A DNA stretch of 64,000 bases from Mongoliitalea lutea (GTDB lineage Bacteria > Bacteroidota > Bacteroidia > Cytophagales > Cyclobacteriaceae): assembly GCF_014652135.1 (NCBI RefSeq), contig NZ_BMYF01000006.1, forward strand, positions 111,517-175,516, written 5' to 3'. The notes under the pieces are model-generated. The model had not been told where the DNA came from, did no database searches, and saw only the letters and a list, made by a program, of their open reading frames with translations. Made by a program: the position numbers and the translations under genes. Below are positions 1 through 7,613 of this stretch, piece by piece (within the stretch, counting starts at the first letter, position 1; every line of letters begins with the position of its first letter).

Positions 1-1
1 G

Positions 2-478
2 CCAAATACTGGAGAAATACTTTTTGATGTAAATTCACCTTTAGACGGATTCATTCATAGTCATTACCAAGGGACTGATATGCTTTCTATATTTTCGTTA
101 GCGGATATTTTTACGCTTGGAGCCTTAGTTCAAGGGAATTTGATCAACAATATTGACAATTTCGTATTTGGAGTAGTTACCTCTACTGATACCTACCTTT
201 TGAGTATAGATAATGTGAATAGCTTTTTAGGCTACTTCTCTGCAAATCAAATTGATCCAACTAATGAAAACCACTTAAATTTATATGAATTTGAATTTTT
301 AATATTTGTAAATTCACAAAACTCAGCTCTTCAAAATGAGATAGGGCTTATAAATTTCATCAACGAAAAAAACTTAGGTTTATCTGTGATTAAAGGTGAT
401 CCCAATAGTTTTAATTCTTGGAATAAAATAAGTACAAATAGAGGAAAAACTAACACTATAATTGTAAATTGTAACTAA
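2..478 (+). CDS. JAMM-like lipoprotein, C-terminal part (cut by window edge)
   Basis: The reading frame is open from base 2, so the first ATG at 80 is internal and the gene begins before the window. The visible 158 residues match the C-terminal part of the lipoprotein copy at 1412-2233 along their whole length, ending 1755 bp earlier. Shared blocks include PLDG(F/L)IH(S/N)H, DMLSIFS, NNIDNFVFGVVT, TYLLSI and LQNEIGL. The segment HSHYQGTDMLSIFSLAD keeps the HxH...SxxD arrangement of JAMM/JAB metallo-isopeptidases, but with ten residues between HxH and SxxD instead of the usual about seven. Function is therefore a guess: a secreted metallopeptidase-like domain. It ends two bases before the next gene and is probably co-transcribed with it. 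Confidence is high that it is coding, low for the activity. Confidence 0.75.
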   Translation, partial: PNTGEILFDVNSPLDGFIHSHYQGTDMLSIFSLADIFTLGALVQGNLINNIDNFVFGVVTSTDTYLLSIDNVNSFLGYFSANQIDPTNENHLNLYEFEFLIFVNSQNSALQNEIGLINFINEKNLGLSVIKGDPNSFNSWNKISTNRGKTNTIIVNCN

Positions 479-480
479 TC

Positions 481-1020
481 ATGAGAACACTCAAAATAAT
501 TTTAATATATTCCCTTCTAATTATTATAATACCTTTTAGCATAATTAATGCTCAAAGTATAACTGAGAAAGAAATATTATCAAGCTTAGAAGGAAAGTGG
601 ATTTATACAAATGATAAAATTGAATTCACTGTAATGCTAGTTCAAAAAAACTTAAAGTTTTCTGATTGGGAAAAAAATTATGTTTTAGGAAATTGTAAAT
701 TAAAAGTTGATGGAGAAATTATCTATGATTTTCTAAGCTTGGCTGATAGATATAATACTAAACCTTCCTTTGACTTTAATGAAATAATTGATCTAAAGTA
801 CCCTGATTTATTACCCAATATAATTCTTGATTTAAAAGATGAAAGGATCACTGGTAGTTTTATGGTATATGAAGTGACAAAACCAATAACAATGTCAGTT
901 TCCTTTGATAATGAGAATCTTATTTGGGATTTTAAAAATTTCTCCTCTAAAGGAAAAATTGACCCTGACCACATTCCAAAGGTACCCTCAACTTGGGTAT
1001 TGCAAAGAGTAGAAGAATAG
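481..1020 (+). CDS. Secreted protein of unknown function, cassette copy 1 (possibly DUF6705-like)
   Basis: This 179-residue protein has a Sec signal peptide (about residues 1-24, ending INAQS) and no further membrane segment. A LEGKWIY block follows at about 36-42, and the C-terminus is DPDHIPKVPSTWVLQRVEE. That ending resembles small secreted Bacteroidota proteins grouped as DUF6705; I recall this from memory and could not check it. A paralogue of identical length lies 1755 bp downstream (2236-2775). The two differ through most of their length but share the last 12 residues almost base for base. The gene starts two bases after the JAMM-like lipoprotein and is followed at once by a strong terminator, so the two form an operon. 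A binding partner or inhibitor of the lipoprotein is plausible from the strict pairing but is inference only. Confidence 0.7.
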   Translation: MRTLKIILIYSLLIIIIPFSIINAQSITEKEILSSLEGKWIYTNDKIEFTVMLVQKNLKFSDWEKNYVLGNCKLKVDGEIIYDFLSLADRYNTKPSFDFNEIIDLKYPDLLPNIILDLKDERITGSFMVYEVTKPITMSVSFDNENLIWDFKNFSSKGKIDPDHIPKVPSTWVLQRVEE

Positions 1021-1031
1021 AACATAACATC

Positions 1032-1073
1032 AAAAGTACCCTTAATTCATTTGGATTAAGGGTACTTTTTTAT
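1032..1073 (+). terminator. Rho-independent terminator of cassette 1
   Basis: A perfect 15-bp inverted repeat (1032-1046 with 1055-1069, core AGTACCCTTAAT) with an 8-base loop is followed by a T run. It starts 12 bases after the stop codon of the 179-residue secreted protein. The same hairpin recurs 1755 bp downstream with one change. A-rich bases on its left side would let it also stop transcripts from the opposite strand. Confidence 0.85.
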
Positions 1074-1315
1074 TCAAAATGAGCTATTCTCGAATTGTAT
1101 GTCAGAAGCTTATAGCTCATCACCTCATCACTGAAATCATCTCGACTCATATTATTGGTAGAAACATACAGGCCCACTTTGCCAACGAGGAAGTTATCTG
1201 AAGAATGTACTCCAAAGGCTTCAAATAGGTGTTCTGCTAAGACATTCAACTCCTTATCCAAAACCATAATCTCTTTCAATGGTCGGGATCGCTCCATCAA
1301 GCGTAACTGAGTTGG
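1070..1315 (-). pseudogene. Orphan 3' tail of a DUF4221-like lipoprotein gene
   Basis: The minus strand is open from a stop codon near 1318 to 1070 and reads DPTQLRLMERSRPLKEI ... GKVGLYVSTNN ... SRIAHFE. There is no start codon with a signal peptide. The last 38 residues are nearly identical to the out-of-frame tail at 2834-2945, which is joined to the DUF4221-like gene at 2902-3618. It is therefore a detached gene 3' end carried inside the tandem cassette, not a working gene. Its extra N-terminal part (LDKELNVLAEHLFEAFG) probably shows sequence now missing from the 2902-3618 gene. Confidence 0.6.
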
Positions 1316-1411
1316 ATCTTAAAAATCCCGGTATTTAAACCTAAATTTTTAAATATTATTTTTTTATATGAAAGGATATAGTTATCATTACTGATCACTA
1401 AAAAAATAATA

Positions 1412-2233
1412 ATGAAAAAAATCTATCCCCCCCCCTTAATTTTGCAATACTAAAGAAACAGGTTTTTGAAAAGCTTTTATTGTTTATTGTTTGTGTGTTG
1501 TTTTTATCATCTTGTTTACCTGAAAATTTTGAGGAACCAAACCTGAACAATTCAGAGGTTTTAAAAGCAAAACAATGGTTTGAGTCGCAAGATCTCAAAA
1601 ACCTACCTGGAACAGAATCTAAAAATGCTAGAGTAACAAATCCAGAAACTCCTTATAGATGCGGGTTTCAAATCAAAAATGGATACGCTCAAAAATGCCG
1701 CAAATAATTTAGATTATGAAATTGGCTATAAAATGAACAGAAATGCTGATGGTACTTTCAGTTATGAGTATGTTCAAGGACTCCCTAACTCTGGCAGTCT
1801 AGATGGATTAGTAGTAAATTGCCCTTTAGATGGACTAATCCATAATCATAATCAAGGGCCTGATATGCTTTCTATTTTTTCGTTTTCTGATATAAACTAT
1901 TTAAGTTACTTGTTTAGTGAAGGTTACATCAATAACATAGACAATTTTGTTTTCGGAGTTGTGACTGATGAAGGGACATATCTTTTAAGCATTTCTGATC
2001 CAAATGCGTTTTCAAATTTATCCTCAGAATTGAGTATTTTAGAAAGTATATATGATATTTATGTTAAGCCTGAGAACTCTGGATTACAAAATGAAATTGG
2101 GTTACTTCAATTTCTTAAAACTACAAATTCTGGGCTTTCACTGTACAAAGGTGATTTATCAAACTTTAACACTTGGAACAAAATTGGAACAAATAGACAG
2201 CATACAAACATTATCAACTTAAACTGCAACTGA
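1412..2233 (+). pseudogene. JAMM-like lipoprotein, cassette copy 2: frameshifted, possibly phase-variable
   Basis: Three pieces make up this gene. ATG 1412 opens MKKIY, then runs into nine C (1427-1435) and stops at 1451. One more C (or two fewer) would join it to the frame carrying the lipoprotein signal: hydrophobic LLLFIVCVLFLSSC with the lipobox Cys at about 1513. That frame stops at 1705-1707, while the rest of the protein (KMDTLKNAANN ... GLIHNHNQGPDMLSIFSFSD ... LNLNCN-like end) continues in another frame, so a second shift lies between about 1637 and 1679. The C-terminal 158 residues align without gaps to cassette copy 1. HNH...SFSD is the JAMM-like metal site. Either the gene is dead, or the C tract is a contingency switch plus a second lesion, or one shift is a base-calling error. 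It precedes its secreted partner by two bases. Confidence 0.65.
1427..1435 (+). repeat. Poly-C tract (C9) in the lipoprotein leader
   Basis: Nine consecutive C lie in an otherwise AT-rich region, five codons after ATG 1412. At nine C the leader frame ends at TAA 1451-1453; at ten the leader joins the signal-peptide frame. Position and effect match slipped-strand contingency loci. Confidence 0.6.
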
Positions 2234-2235
2234 TC

Positions 2236-2775
2236 ATGAAATACTCAGTAAATATATTATTAATAATTATTTTCATTGCTTTGCCTTTTGGTAAAAGCAA
2301 TGCTCAATCTGATATACAAGAGGAAAAATTGAAAGATTTGGAAGGAACTTGGATTTATAGAGATGAGAGAATTGACTTTGAAGTTATTTTACGAAATAAA
2401 AAAATTAATGAAACACCTGAGAAACCATTTCTTTTTGGCTTTATTAAATTGGTAGTAAATGGACATCAAGTTTATAATAATTTAGAATTCGTAGAATTTT
2501 TAGAATCAAAAGGCAGTTTTGATTTTTATGAAATTTTCGATGGAAGGGGTGATCGGAAAAAAATTCCTACAGTTATATTTTCATCTGATGATAATGGAAT
2601 TTCTGGAAGTTTTCAAATTCTTGATAAGGTAAAAGCTATTCATATCAATGTAAAAGTCAATGAAAATGAATTGATTTGGAATTTTAAACGTTTTGTGACC
2701 CCTGTTAATGAAGTTGACCAAGATCACATTCCTGCCGTCCCATCAACTTGGGTATTGCAAAGAGTAGAAGAATAG
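2236..2775 (+). CDS. Secreted protein of unknown function, cassette copy 2 (possibly DUF6705-like)
   Basis: Paralogue of the protein at 481-1020, with the same 179-residue length and the same position two bases after a JAMM-like lipoprotein. It has a Sec signal peptide (residues 1-24, ending SNAQS), then LEGTWIY and a beta-rich body. The C-terminus DQDHIPAVPSTWVLQRVEE is almost identical to copy 1, although the central parts differ widely. The uninterrupted frame next to a broken lipoprotein suggests either recent damage to the lipoprotein or an independent role for this protein. I do not recognise a function. Secretion to the periplasm or cell surface is inferred from the signal peptide. Confidence 0.7.
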   Translation: MKYSVNILLIIIFIALPFGKSNAQSDIQEEKLKDLEGTWIYRDERIDFEVILRNKKINETPEKPFLFGFIKLVVNGHQVYNNLEFVEFLESKGSFDFYEIFDGRGDRKKIPTVIFSSDDNGISGSFQILDKVKAIHINVKVNENELIWNFKRFVTPVNEVDQDHIPAVPSTWVLQRVEE

Positions 2776-2786
2776 AACATAACATC

Positions 2787-2828
2787 AAAAGTATCCTTAA
2801 TTCATTTGGATTAAGGGTACTTTTTTAT
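2787..2828 (+). terminator. Rho-independent terminator of cassette 2
   Basis: Same hairpin as at 1032-1073, shifted by 1755 bp: 2787-2801 pairs with 2810-2824, with one G-U pair replacing a Watson-Crick pair, followed by TTTTTTATTT. It ends the lipoprotein/secreted-protein operon. Confidence 0.85.
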
Positions 2829-2901
2829 TTAAAATGAGCTATTCTCGAATTGTATGTCAGAAGCCTATAGCTCATCACCTCATCACTGAAATCATCTCGA
2901 T

Positions 2902-3618
2902 TCATATTGTTAGTAGAAAGGTAGAGGCCCGCTTTGCCCATGAGAAGTAAGATAGTTTTTTCCCCTGTTCCCAGTAATCCAAAGCATAGTAAACCTCATG
3001 CCATGTGGCCTTATCATTGGTTAAACTAGCACTGTAAACCAGTGATTGTTTTTGGATATCACTTGTACTCATCCGATGATGGTCCATGAGAAATGGCTGT
3101 GCCCCATGAACTCTATCATGAGATATAAAAAGTGGAATCATGCTTCCATTTCCTATATGAGAAACTCTATAGTTTCCCTCGGGTAAGGTCTGTTCCCAAA
3201 GCAATTCACCATTAAAATTAATCATGCCCAAAGCAGGAGGGTAAAATGTAACAAAAATGGAATCATTTCCTATTAAAGTTCCTCCAGTAAAGCGCCTTGA
3301 CCGTTTTTCGTTGTCAAATTCAAGAGGGATAGTAAGTTTGAGTTTTCCTTCTGGAAATGAAGAAATCTGAAGTTTTTTAATGACATGATTGTAAATCATT
3401 ACATGCTCTCCCGAATCTGAGTCAAAAAGGTGAATCATTCCAGGGTTGGAGGAGGCGAAGTCAATAGTCGGAACTTCTATGGTTTCGGGGGATAGTTTGA
3501 TGGTCACCGCAGTTTTCTGATTGTTCCCCGAAGAACAAGCTGCCATAACTAGTAAAATCAGATAACGTGATAGATTTTTCACAAAAACTTCTAAAAATTG
3601 AGAAAATTGAATCATCAT
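2902..3618 (-). pseudogene. DUF4221-like lipoprotein, truncated at the 3' end
   Basis: The 238-residue frame starts MMIQFSQFLEVFVKNLSRY. A GTG at 3582 would give a cleaner lipoprotein start (KNLSRYLILLVMAACSSG, lipobox Cys about residue 28 of the long form). The body has short repeated beta-strand patterns (TIDFASSNPGMIHLFD, IPLEFDNEKRS, LIGNDSIFVTF, MINFNGELLWEQTLPEGNY) typical of DUF4221 propeller-like lipoproteins of about 350-400 residues. After ALDYWEQGKK the frame runs out of phase into DNA that in another frame encodes the true family tail (GKAGLYLSTNN ... SRIAHF). A middle segment of unknown size has thus been lost and the tail shifted. The longer tail copy at 1070-1315 supports this. 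Damage probably came from recombination within the cassette array. The assignment to DUF4221 rests on memory of the family. Confidence 0.55.
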
Positions 3619-3697
3619 AAAATTTAATTTTTCTAAACTAAAAAATAAATGTCAAACTAAAAAATTGTTTCCTCCCTTGCGGCCTGGCCCCTCACTA

Positions 3698-3718
3698 AAA
3701 ATGTTCACTGAACATTTT
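3698..3718. promoter_or_regulatory. Perfect 10-bp palindrome between lipB and the DUF4221-like gene
   Basis: AAAATGTTCA and TGAACATTTT flank a single C. It lies 46 bases past the lipB stop and 80 bases upstream of the DUF4221-like start, both on the minus strand. As RNA it folds to an 8-bp stem with a 5-base loop and a U run, so a weak lipB terminator is possible. As DNA it could be an operator. Confidence 0.4.
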
Positions 3719-3733
3719 CTCAACGTTCGGTCC

Positions 3734-3768
3734 TCTAAAATCTAAAATCTAAAATCTGAAATCTCAAA
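3734..3768. repeat. Heptamer microsatellite TCTAAAA x3 plus TCTGAAA, TCTCAAA
   Basis: Five tandem 7-base units run from 3734 to 3768. The last overlaps the lipB stop codon (3764-3766), so slippage could change the C-terminus of LipB only slightly. Confidence 0.7.
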
Positions 3769-4480
3769 CCAACTCCATCCCAAACAACTCTACCAAGTGA
3801 TTTCTGACTTTTTCCTTGACTTCTGACTCATCCACCGCTCTTCCCAATTCTAGATGTAAGGAAGTTACGGCCTTATCGGCGATGCCACAGGGGACAATAT
3901 TGCCAAAATAAGAGAGGTCAGCATTGACATTAAAGGCAAAGCCGTGCATGGTGACCCAGCGGCTGGATTTGACTCCCATGGCGCAGATTTTCCGTGGATT
4001 CTTTTGTTCCACATGATCTAACCATACACCAGTGAGTCCATTAATTCTCCCAGCGGCTATGCCATAATCAGCTAAGGTCAGAATGATGGCTTCTTCCAGC
4101 AATCGTAAATACTTGTGGATATCGGTAAAAAAGTTTTCCAAATCCAAGATGGGATAGCCTACCAATTGGCCGGGTCCATGATAGGTGATGTCACCCCCTC
4201 GGTTGATTTTGTAAAAAGTAGCATGCTTTTCTTCTAAACCTTTTTCGTCCAATAAGAGGTGTGAAAGTTCACCGCTTTTACCCAAGGTGTATACATGAGG
4301 GTGCTCCACAAAAAGCAGGTAGTTTTCCGTAGCTACCTGTGCTTCTGGAGCTGCTTTTCTATTGTCTATCTTTTGGTTGACAATACTTCCAAAGATGGAT
4401 TCTTGATAATCCCAACATTCTTTGTAGTCCTGTAGTCCAAGGTCTAGAAATTTTACTTTTTTATTGATAACTTGATTCAC
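3764..4480 (-). CDS. lipB: Octanoyltransferase LipB
   Basis: LipB moves the octanoyl group from acyl carrier protein to lipoyl domains of 2-oxoacid dehydrogenases and GcvH, the first step of de novo lipoate assembly in the cytoplasm. The signature RGGDITYHGPGQ is at 94-105, the general-acid/base Lys171 in AMGVKSSRW, and the catalytic Cys198 in NIVPCGIADKAVTS. The frame is open to 4648, but the family N-terminus (KVKFLDLGLQDY) starts next to the GTG at 4480. That gives 238 residues, the usual family size, and leaves the upstream DNA for the divergent yraN. An insert-like stretch (NQKIDNRKAAPEAQVATEN) before NYLLFVEHPHVYTLG is common in Bacteroidota LipB. No lipA is adjacent. Confidence 0.92.
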   Translation of the reverse strand: MNQVINKKVKFLDLGLQDYKECWDYQESIFGSIVNQKIDNRKAAPEAQVATENYLLFVEHPHVYTLGKSGELSHLLLDEKGLEEKHATFYKINRGGDITYHGPGQLVGYPILDLENFFTDIHKYLRLLEEAIILTLADYGIAAGRINGLTGVWLDHVEQKNPRKICAMGVKSSRWVTMHGFAFNVNADLSYFGNIVPCGIADKAVTSLHLELGRAVDESEVKEKVRNHLVELFGMELV

Positions 4481-4583
4481 GGATTTGAAGGAGTTTTGGG
4501 AAAAACATGTGTAGGGATAGAATAGTTCTGACTTATCTCCACGAATTGTTTGGGTTTTATTTTCAAAAGTAACAATAATACCG

Positions 4584-4940
4584 ATGGCAGCGCACAACGA
4601 GCAAGGAAAGCTTGCAGAAGAATTGACCAAGGATTGGTTAACGGGCAAGGGCTATATTTTCAGAGATGCCAACTACAGGCATGCTCATGCAGAGATAGAC
4701 TTGATTTTTGAGTATCAAGGGCTATTGGTTTTTGTAGAAGTGAAGTTTAGAAGTGGTACGGGATTTGGCTATGCCGAGGAATTTGTAGACTACACCAAGC
4801 GGAAGCTCCTTGTCAAAGCTGCAGACCATTATATTCATCAAAAAGATTGGCATAAGGATATTCGCTTTGATATAGTCGGGGTGTACAAGGATCAAAGCAA
4901 CAATTACCATTTCAAGCATTTTGAGGATGCTTTTTATTGA
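4584..4940 (+). CDS. yraN: YraN/UPF0102 family putative endonuclease
   Basis: This 118-residue cytoplasmic protein shows the UPF0102 pattern: GKLAEELTKDWLTGKGY near the start, NYRHAHAEIDLIF (EID, residues about 35-39), and LVFVEVKFR (EVK, about 51-57). EID...EVK corresponds to the PD-(D/E)xK-like nuclease core. The family is linked to Holliday-junction or DNA processing but its substrate is not firmly established. It is transcribed divergently from lipB, with 103 bases between the chosen starts. Its last seven bases overlap the end of the convergent MscS gene. The length is normal for the family and nothing looks damaged. Confidence 0.88.
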   Translation: MAAHNEQGKLAEELTKDWLTGKGYIFRDANYRHAHAEIDLIFEYQGLLVFVEVKFRSGTGFGYAEEFVDYTKRKLLVKAADHYIHQKDWHKDIRFDIVGVYKDQSNNYHFKHFEDAFY

Positions 4941-7399
4941 CTATCTTCTTCTGATGGTCCTTTTTGGTCTGTGGGTTTGATTACTGATTCTTTGATTACT
5001 CCAGGATAGGATTTGATATGTAGGTCGCGCTGAGGGAAAGGAATTTCAATGTTATTTGTCTTAAAAGACTTGAATATAGCGCGCATGACTTCATCCCGGA
5101 TGATGATCCATACATCAATATCATCCACCCAAAATAGCACTCGGAAATTTATTGAGTTATCTGCAAAGGTTTGTAAATATACTCTTGGTACAGGTAGTGT
5201 CAAGATTCCTTCTCGTGTCAGTTGCTCATAGATGAGTTGTGTGACTAGATCAGGATCTGATTGATAGCCGACTCCAATAATTAATTCAACCCTTCTTTTT
5301 TTATCTGAAAGCGTCCAGTTGGTCAGTTGTTGTGCTAGTAGGTCTCCGTTGGGGATAATGATTTCTGCCCCATCGTAATTTTTGATTTTGGATGCACGGA
5401 TCCCTATATCACTTACGGTTCCTTCTATAGTGCCTACCTGAATGATATCGCCAATTTCTATGGGTTTTTCGAAAGCTAAAATAATGCCCGAAACTAAGTT
5501 ATTGACAATAGTCTGAAGACCAAAACCAATTCCAACTGACAAAGCGCCCAAGACTATGGCTATTTTATCTACCGGAATGCCAGATGCTGCTATAGCAATC
5601 AGAAAGCCAACAGAAAGCACCCCCAGTCGTAATAAAAGGATTGCAGAACCCAGTCTTTTTTTCTTTGCCGCGGCATATTGTTGGTCTTTGATAGAAGCAA
5701 AATATGCTACGTTATTGGCTAAAAAGGAGGAAATATAGACCACTAAAATAAACACCGCTACTTGCCCAAAGGTAAAAGAGGCATTGAGGATGTTGCGAGG
5801 TTTGGCTAGGGAATTCCCGATTGCTTCCAAAAGCGTATCAAGCAAGGAAAGACTTTCAAAGAAATAATACCCCCAAATGGCGATGGCTAATAGGGAAAAA
5901 AGCTTGGTAATTCTTTGTTGGATATCTTTAAAATCAATCATGGAGGTAAACTCTGATTGATTTTTTCGACTGACTTCTATTTGGAGGTAAATCATTTCTT
6001 TGATTACGATCAGAAAAACCAACAAACTCACCGCATGCATGAGGCTGAGGGTTGCAGTAATCCCGAGCATTTTTGCTAAGCTGAATCTCCCCAGAATATT
6101 TGCTAAAATGGCTACTGCTTGGAAGCCAATGTATACGTTGGTGATTTTACTCAGATAAGGGGGAAGTGAGTTTTCTGCATCCGTTGCAATAACTTTTTTC
6201 AGTTGTAAGCCTAATAGGATTGCTATAATACCAAAGGCTAATAAATACCAGCGTTCATTGTAGCTAATCTCCCAATAAAGATTGCTGATTAAGCTAAATA
6301 CAAATAAGATAAATAAACCACCCCATACTTTCAAGGCGGGTTTATTGATACGATTGGTGAGTAATATTCCTGAAAAAGAGACCATAAAGAATAGAATAAC
6401 AGCAAAAAGTGTCACAGGTGGATTGGTGAAAAAGAAAGGTGAAATAGCCAATATTAGCAAAGAAGAAGCAACTAAGGTGAATTTGTGAATGTAAACCAGC
6501 CTTCCCAGTATGATAGAGGCAAATTCTTTTTCTTGTTCGATTTTTTTGATGTTCGTACTAGTCCACCAATAGAGTACCCCGATGGAGGTCAATAGGAAAA
6601 ATAAAACTCCCATGTGGCTGGTGATGTAGCGGGAAACGATCAATCCGTTGAACCTTAGGGAAGCTTTGAAAATATCGAGGAGACGTTCTGTGTCTGGAAA
6701 ATCCCTTTTTTCCCATAGGTAGTTGTTTTCTTTATCAAGTAAGCTCCTTTCAAGAGTTCTCCGTTGGGATTGTATTCGTTCTCCAACCAATGCTAGATTA
6801 ATGCTTACTCTGGATATTCTGCTAAGGTAATTGGCATTGACCATGCGAGCTTCCTGAAGGGATTTTTCTAGTTGCCCTAATTTTTTAGAAAGGTCTTTCT
6901 TGGCTTGGGTATATTCTTCAAATCCAATGGTACTTTCCTTGCCCAACTGCCAAATTCCATCCGTCTTAATGGAATCAACGACTGTTCGAAATCCTAAAAG
7001 TTGCTCCATTTTAACCAAGACTGGCTTTTCGGCTTCATTCAATTGTGATTTGATACCAGAAAGTAAATTGTCCAAGGCATTGATGTAGCGAAGATTGATC
7101 CGAGACTCCTGACTGTCAAGCCGTGACTGAATGACAGTTGCTATTCGTTCGGCACTTGGCAAAATGTCAGCGAGTATTGTAGTGTCTACTTCAGCCTCCA
7201 AACCTCTGATGATGGAATTGATGGCAATATTGAACTGTTGAATTCTCTTAATATTTTGCTCCAAGCTAGCTTGAGGAGCTTGGACTGTTTCTGTATTTCC
7301 TTGGGTAAGGACTTGCTGAGATGATACCTGCCCCAACAAAAGTTGCTGAGCGAGTATTAATTGAAGGGTAAGGACTACTAAAAAAAGCCTTTGCAGCAT
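4934..7399 (-). CDS. Large MscS-family mechanosensitive channel
   Basis: The 821-residue protein has a signal peptide (1-24), a periplasmic coiled-coil-rich segment (about 40-250), several membrane helices (about 263-560) and a C-terminal MscS core (about 575-790). The pore helix is GALSVGIGFGLQTIVNNLVSG (618-638), with the Gly/Ala packing pattern of TM3, followed by the beta domain with EKPIEIGDIIQVG and IIIPNGDL. Channels of this type open under membrane tension and release solutes during hypo-osmotic shock. The multi-helix N-terminal extension makes it like MscK/YbdG-type members rather than the 280-residue MscS. The C-terminal tail is hydrophilic (KPTDQKGPSEEDSQ). The stop codon overlaps the convergent yraN end by seven bases. 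Confidence 0.88.
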   Translation of the reverse strand: MLQRLFLVVLTLQLILAQQLLLGQVSSQQVLTQGNTETVQAPQASLEQNIKRIQQFNIAINSIIRGLEAEVDTTILADILPSAERIATVIQSRLDSQESRINLRYINALDNLLSGIKSQLNEAEKPVLVKMEQLLGFRTVVDSIKTDGIWQLGKESTIGFEEYTQAKKDLSKKLGQLEKSLQEARMVNANYLSRISRVSINLALVGERIQSQRRTLERSLLDKENNYLWEKRDFPDTERLLDIFKASLRFNGLIVSRYITSHMGVLFFLLTSIGVLYWWTSTNIKKIEQEKEFASIILGRLVYIHKFTLVASSLLILAISPFFFTNPPVTLFAVILFFMVSFSGILLTNRINKPALKVWGGLFILFVFSLISNLYWEISYNERWYLLAFGIIAILLGLQLKKVIATDAENSLPPYLSKITNVYIGFQAVAILANILGRFSLAKMLGITATLSLMHAVSLLVFLIVIKEMIYLQIEVSRKNQSEFTSMIDFKDIQQRITKLFSLLAIAIWGYYFFESLSLLDTLLEAIGNSLAKPRNILNASFTFGQVAVFILVVYISSFLANNVAYFASIKDQQYAAAKKKRLGSAILLLRLGVLSVGFLIAIAASGIPVDKIAIVLGALSVGIGFGLQTIVNNLVSGIILAFEKPIEIGDIIQVGTIEGTVSDIGIRASKIKNYDGAEIIIPNGDLLAQQLTNWTLSDKKRRVELIIGVGYQSDPDLVTQLIYEQLTREGILTLPVPRVYLQTFADNSINFRVLFWVDDIDVWIIIRDEVMRAIFKSFKTNNIEIPFPQRDLHIKSYPGVIKESVIKPTDQKGPSEEDSQ

Positions 7400-7516
7400 A
7401 TTTTTTTCTTTAAATGTAAACAGAATTCCACAAAGTTTTAAAATGTTAGAAACTTGAGCTATTATTTTTTGTTATACCTTAGCAACAATCGGCAAGCACT
7501 GTTCTCACGTTAAAGC

Positions 7517-7548
7517 TTGTTAAACTCCCTGACATAAAATTAAATTTG
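7517..7548 (+). promoter_or_regulatory. Candidate degQ promoter (TTG-N21-TAAATTTG)
   Basis: TAAATTTG at 7541-7548 fits the Bacteroidota TAnnTTTG element exactly. A TTG lies 21 bases upstream at 7517-7519. The start codon is 65 bases further on. Confidence 0.5.
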
Positions 7549-7613
7549 CTTGGTTTTTGATTGCGGTAGCTTAGTGATTTACGTACAAAATTAAGAACTT
7601 AAATTTACAGGAT

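Larger units (their letters stand above)
988..2948. repeat. Direct repeats 988-1193 and 2743-2948 marking a 1755-bp tandem unit
   Basis: The two blocks are collinear without gaps at an offset of exactly 1755 bp. Each holds the last 11 codons of the secreted gene, the terminator and the DUF4221-like tail. I count roughly ten mismatches in the first 160 bases, far fewer than in the gene bodies between them. Confidence 0.8.

Noticed and set aside
80-478. Complete small gene beginning at ATG 80
   Set aside because: The frame is open to base 2 and homology with the second cassette copy extends upstream of 80, so this Met is internal.
1398-1598. Minus-strand frame of 66 residues
   Set aside because: It lies opposite the lipoprotein leader, has no signal or motif and includes the poly-G complement.
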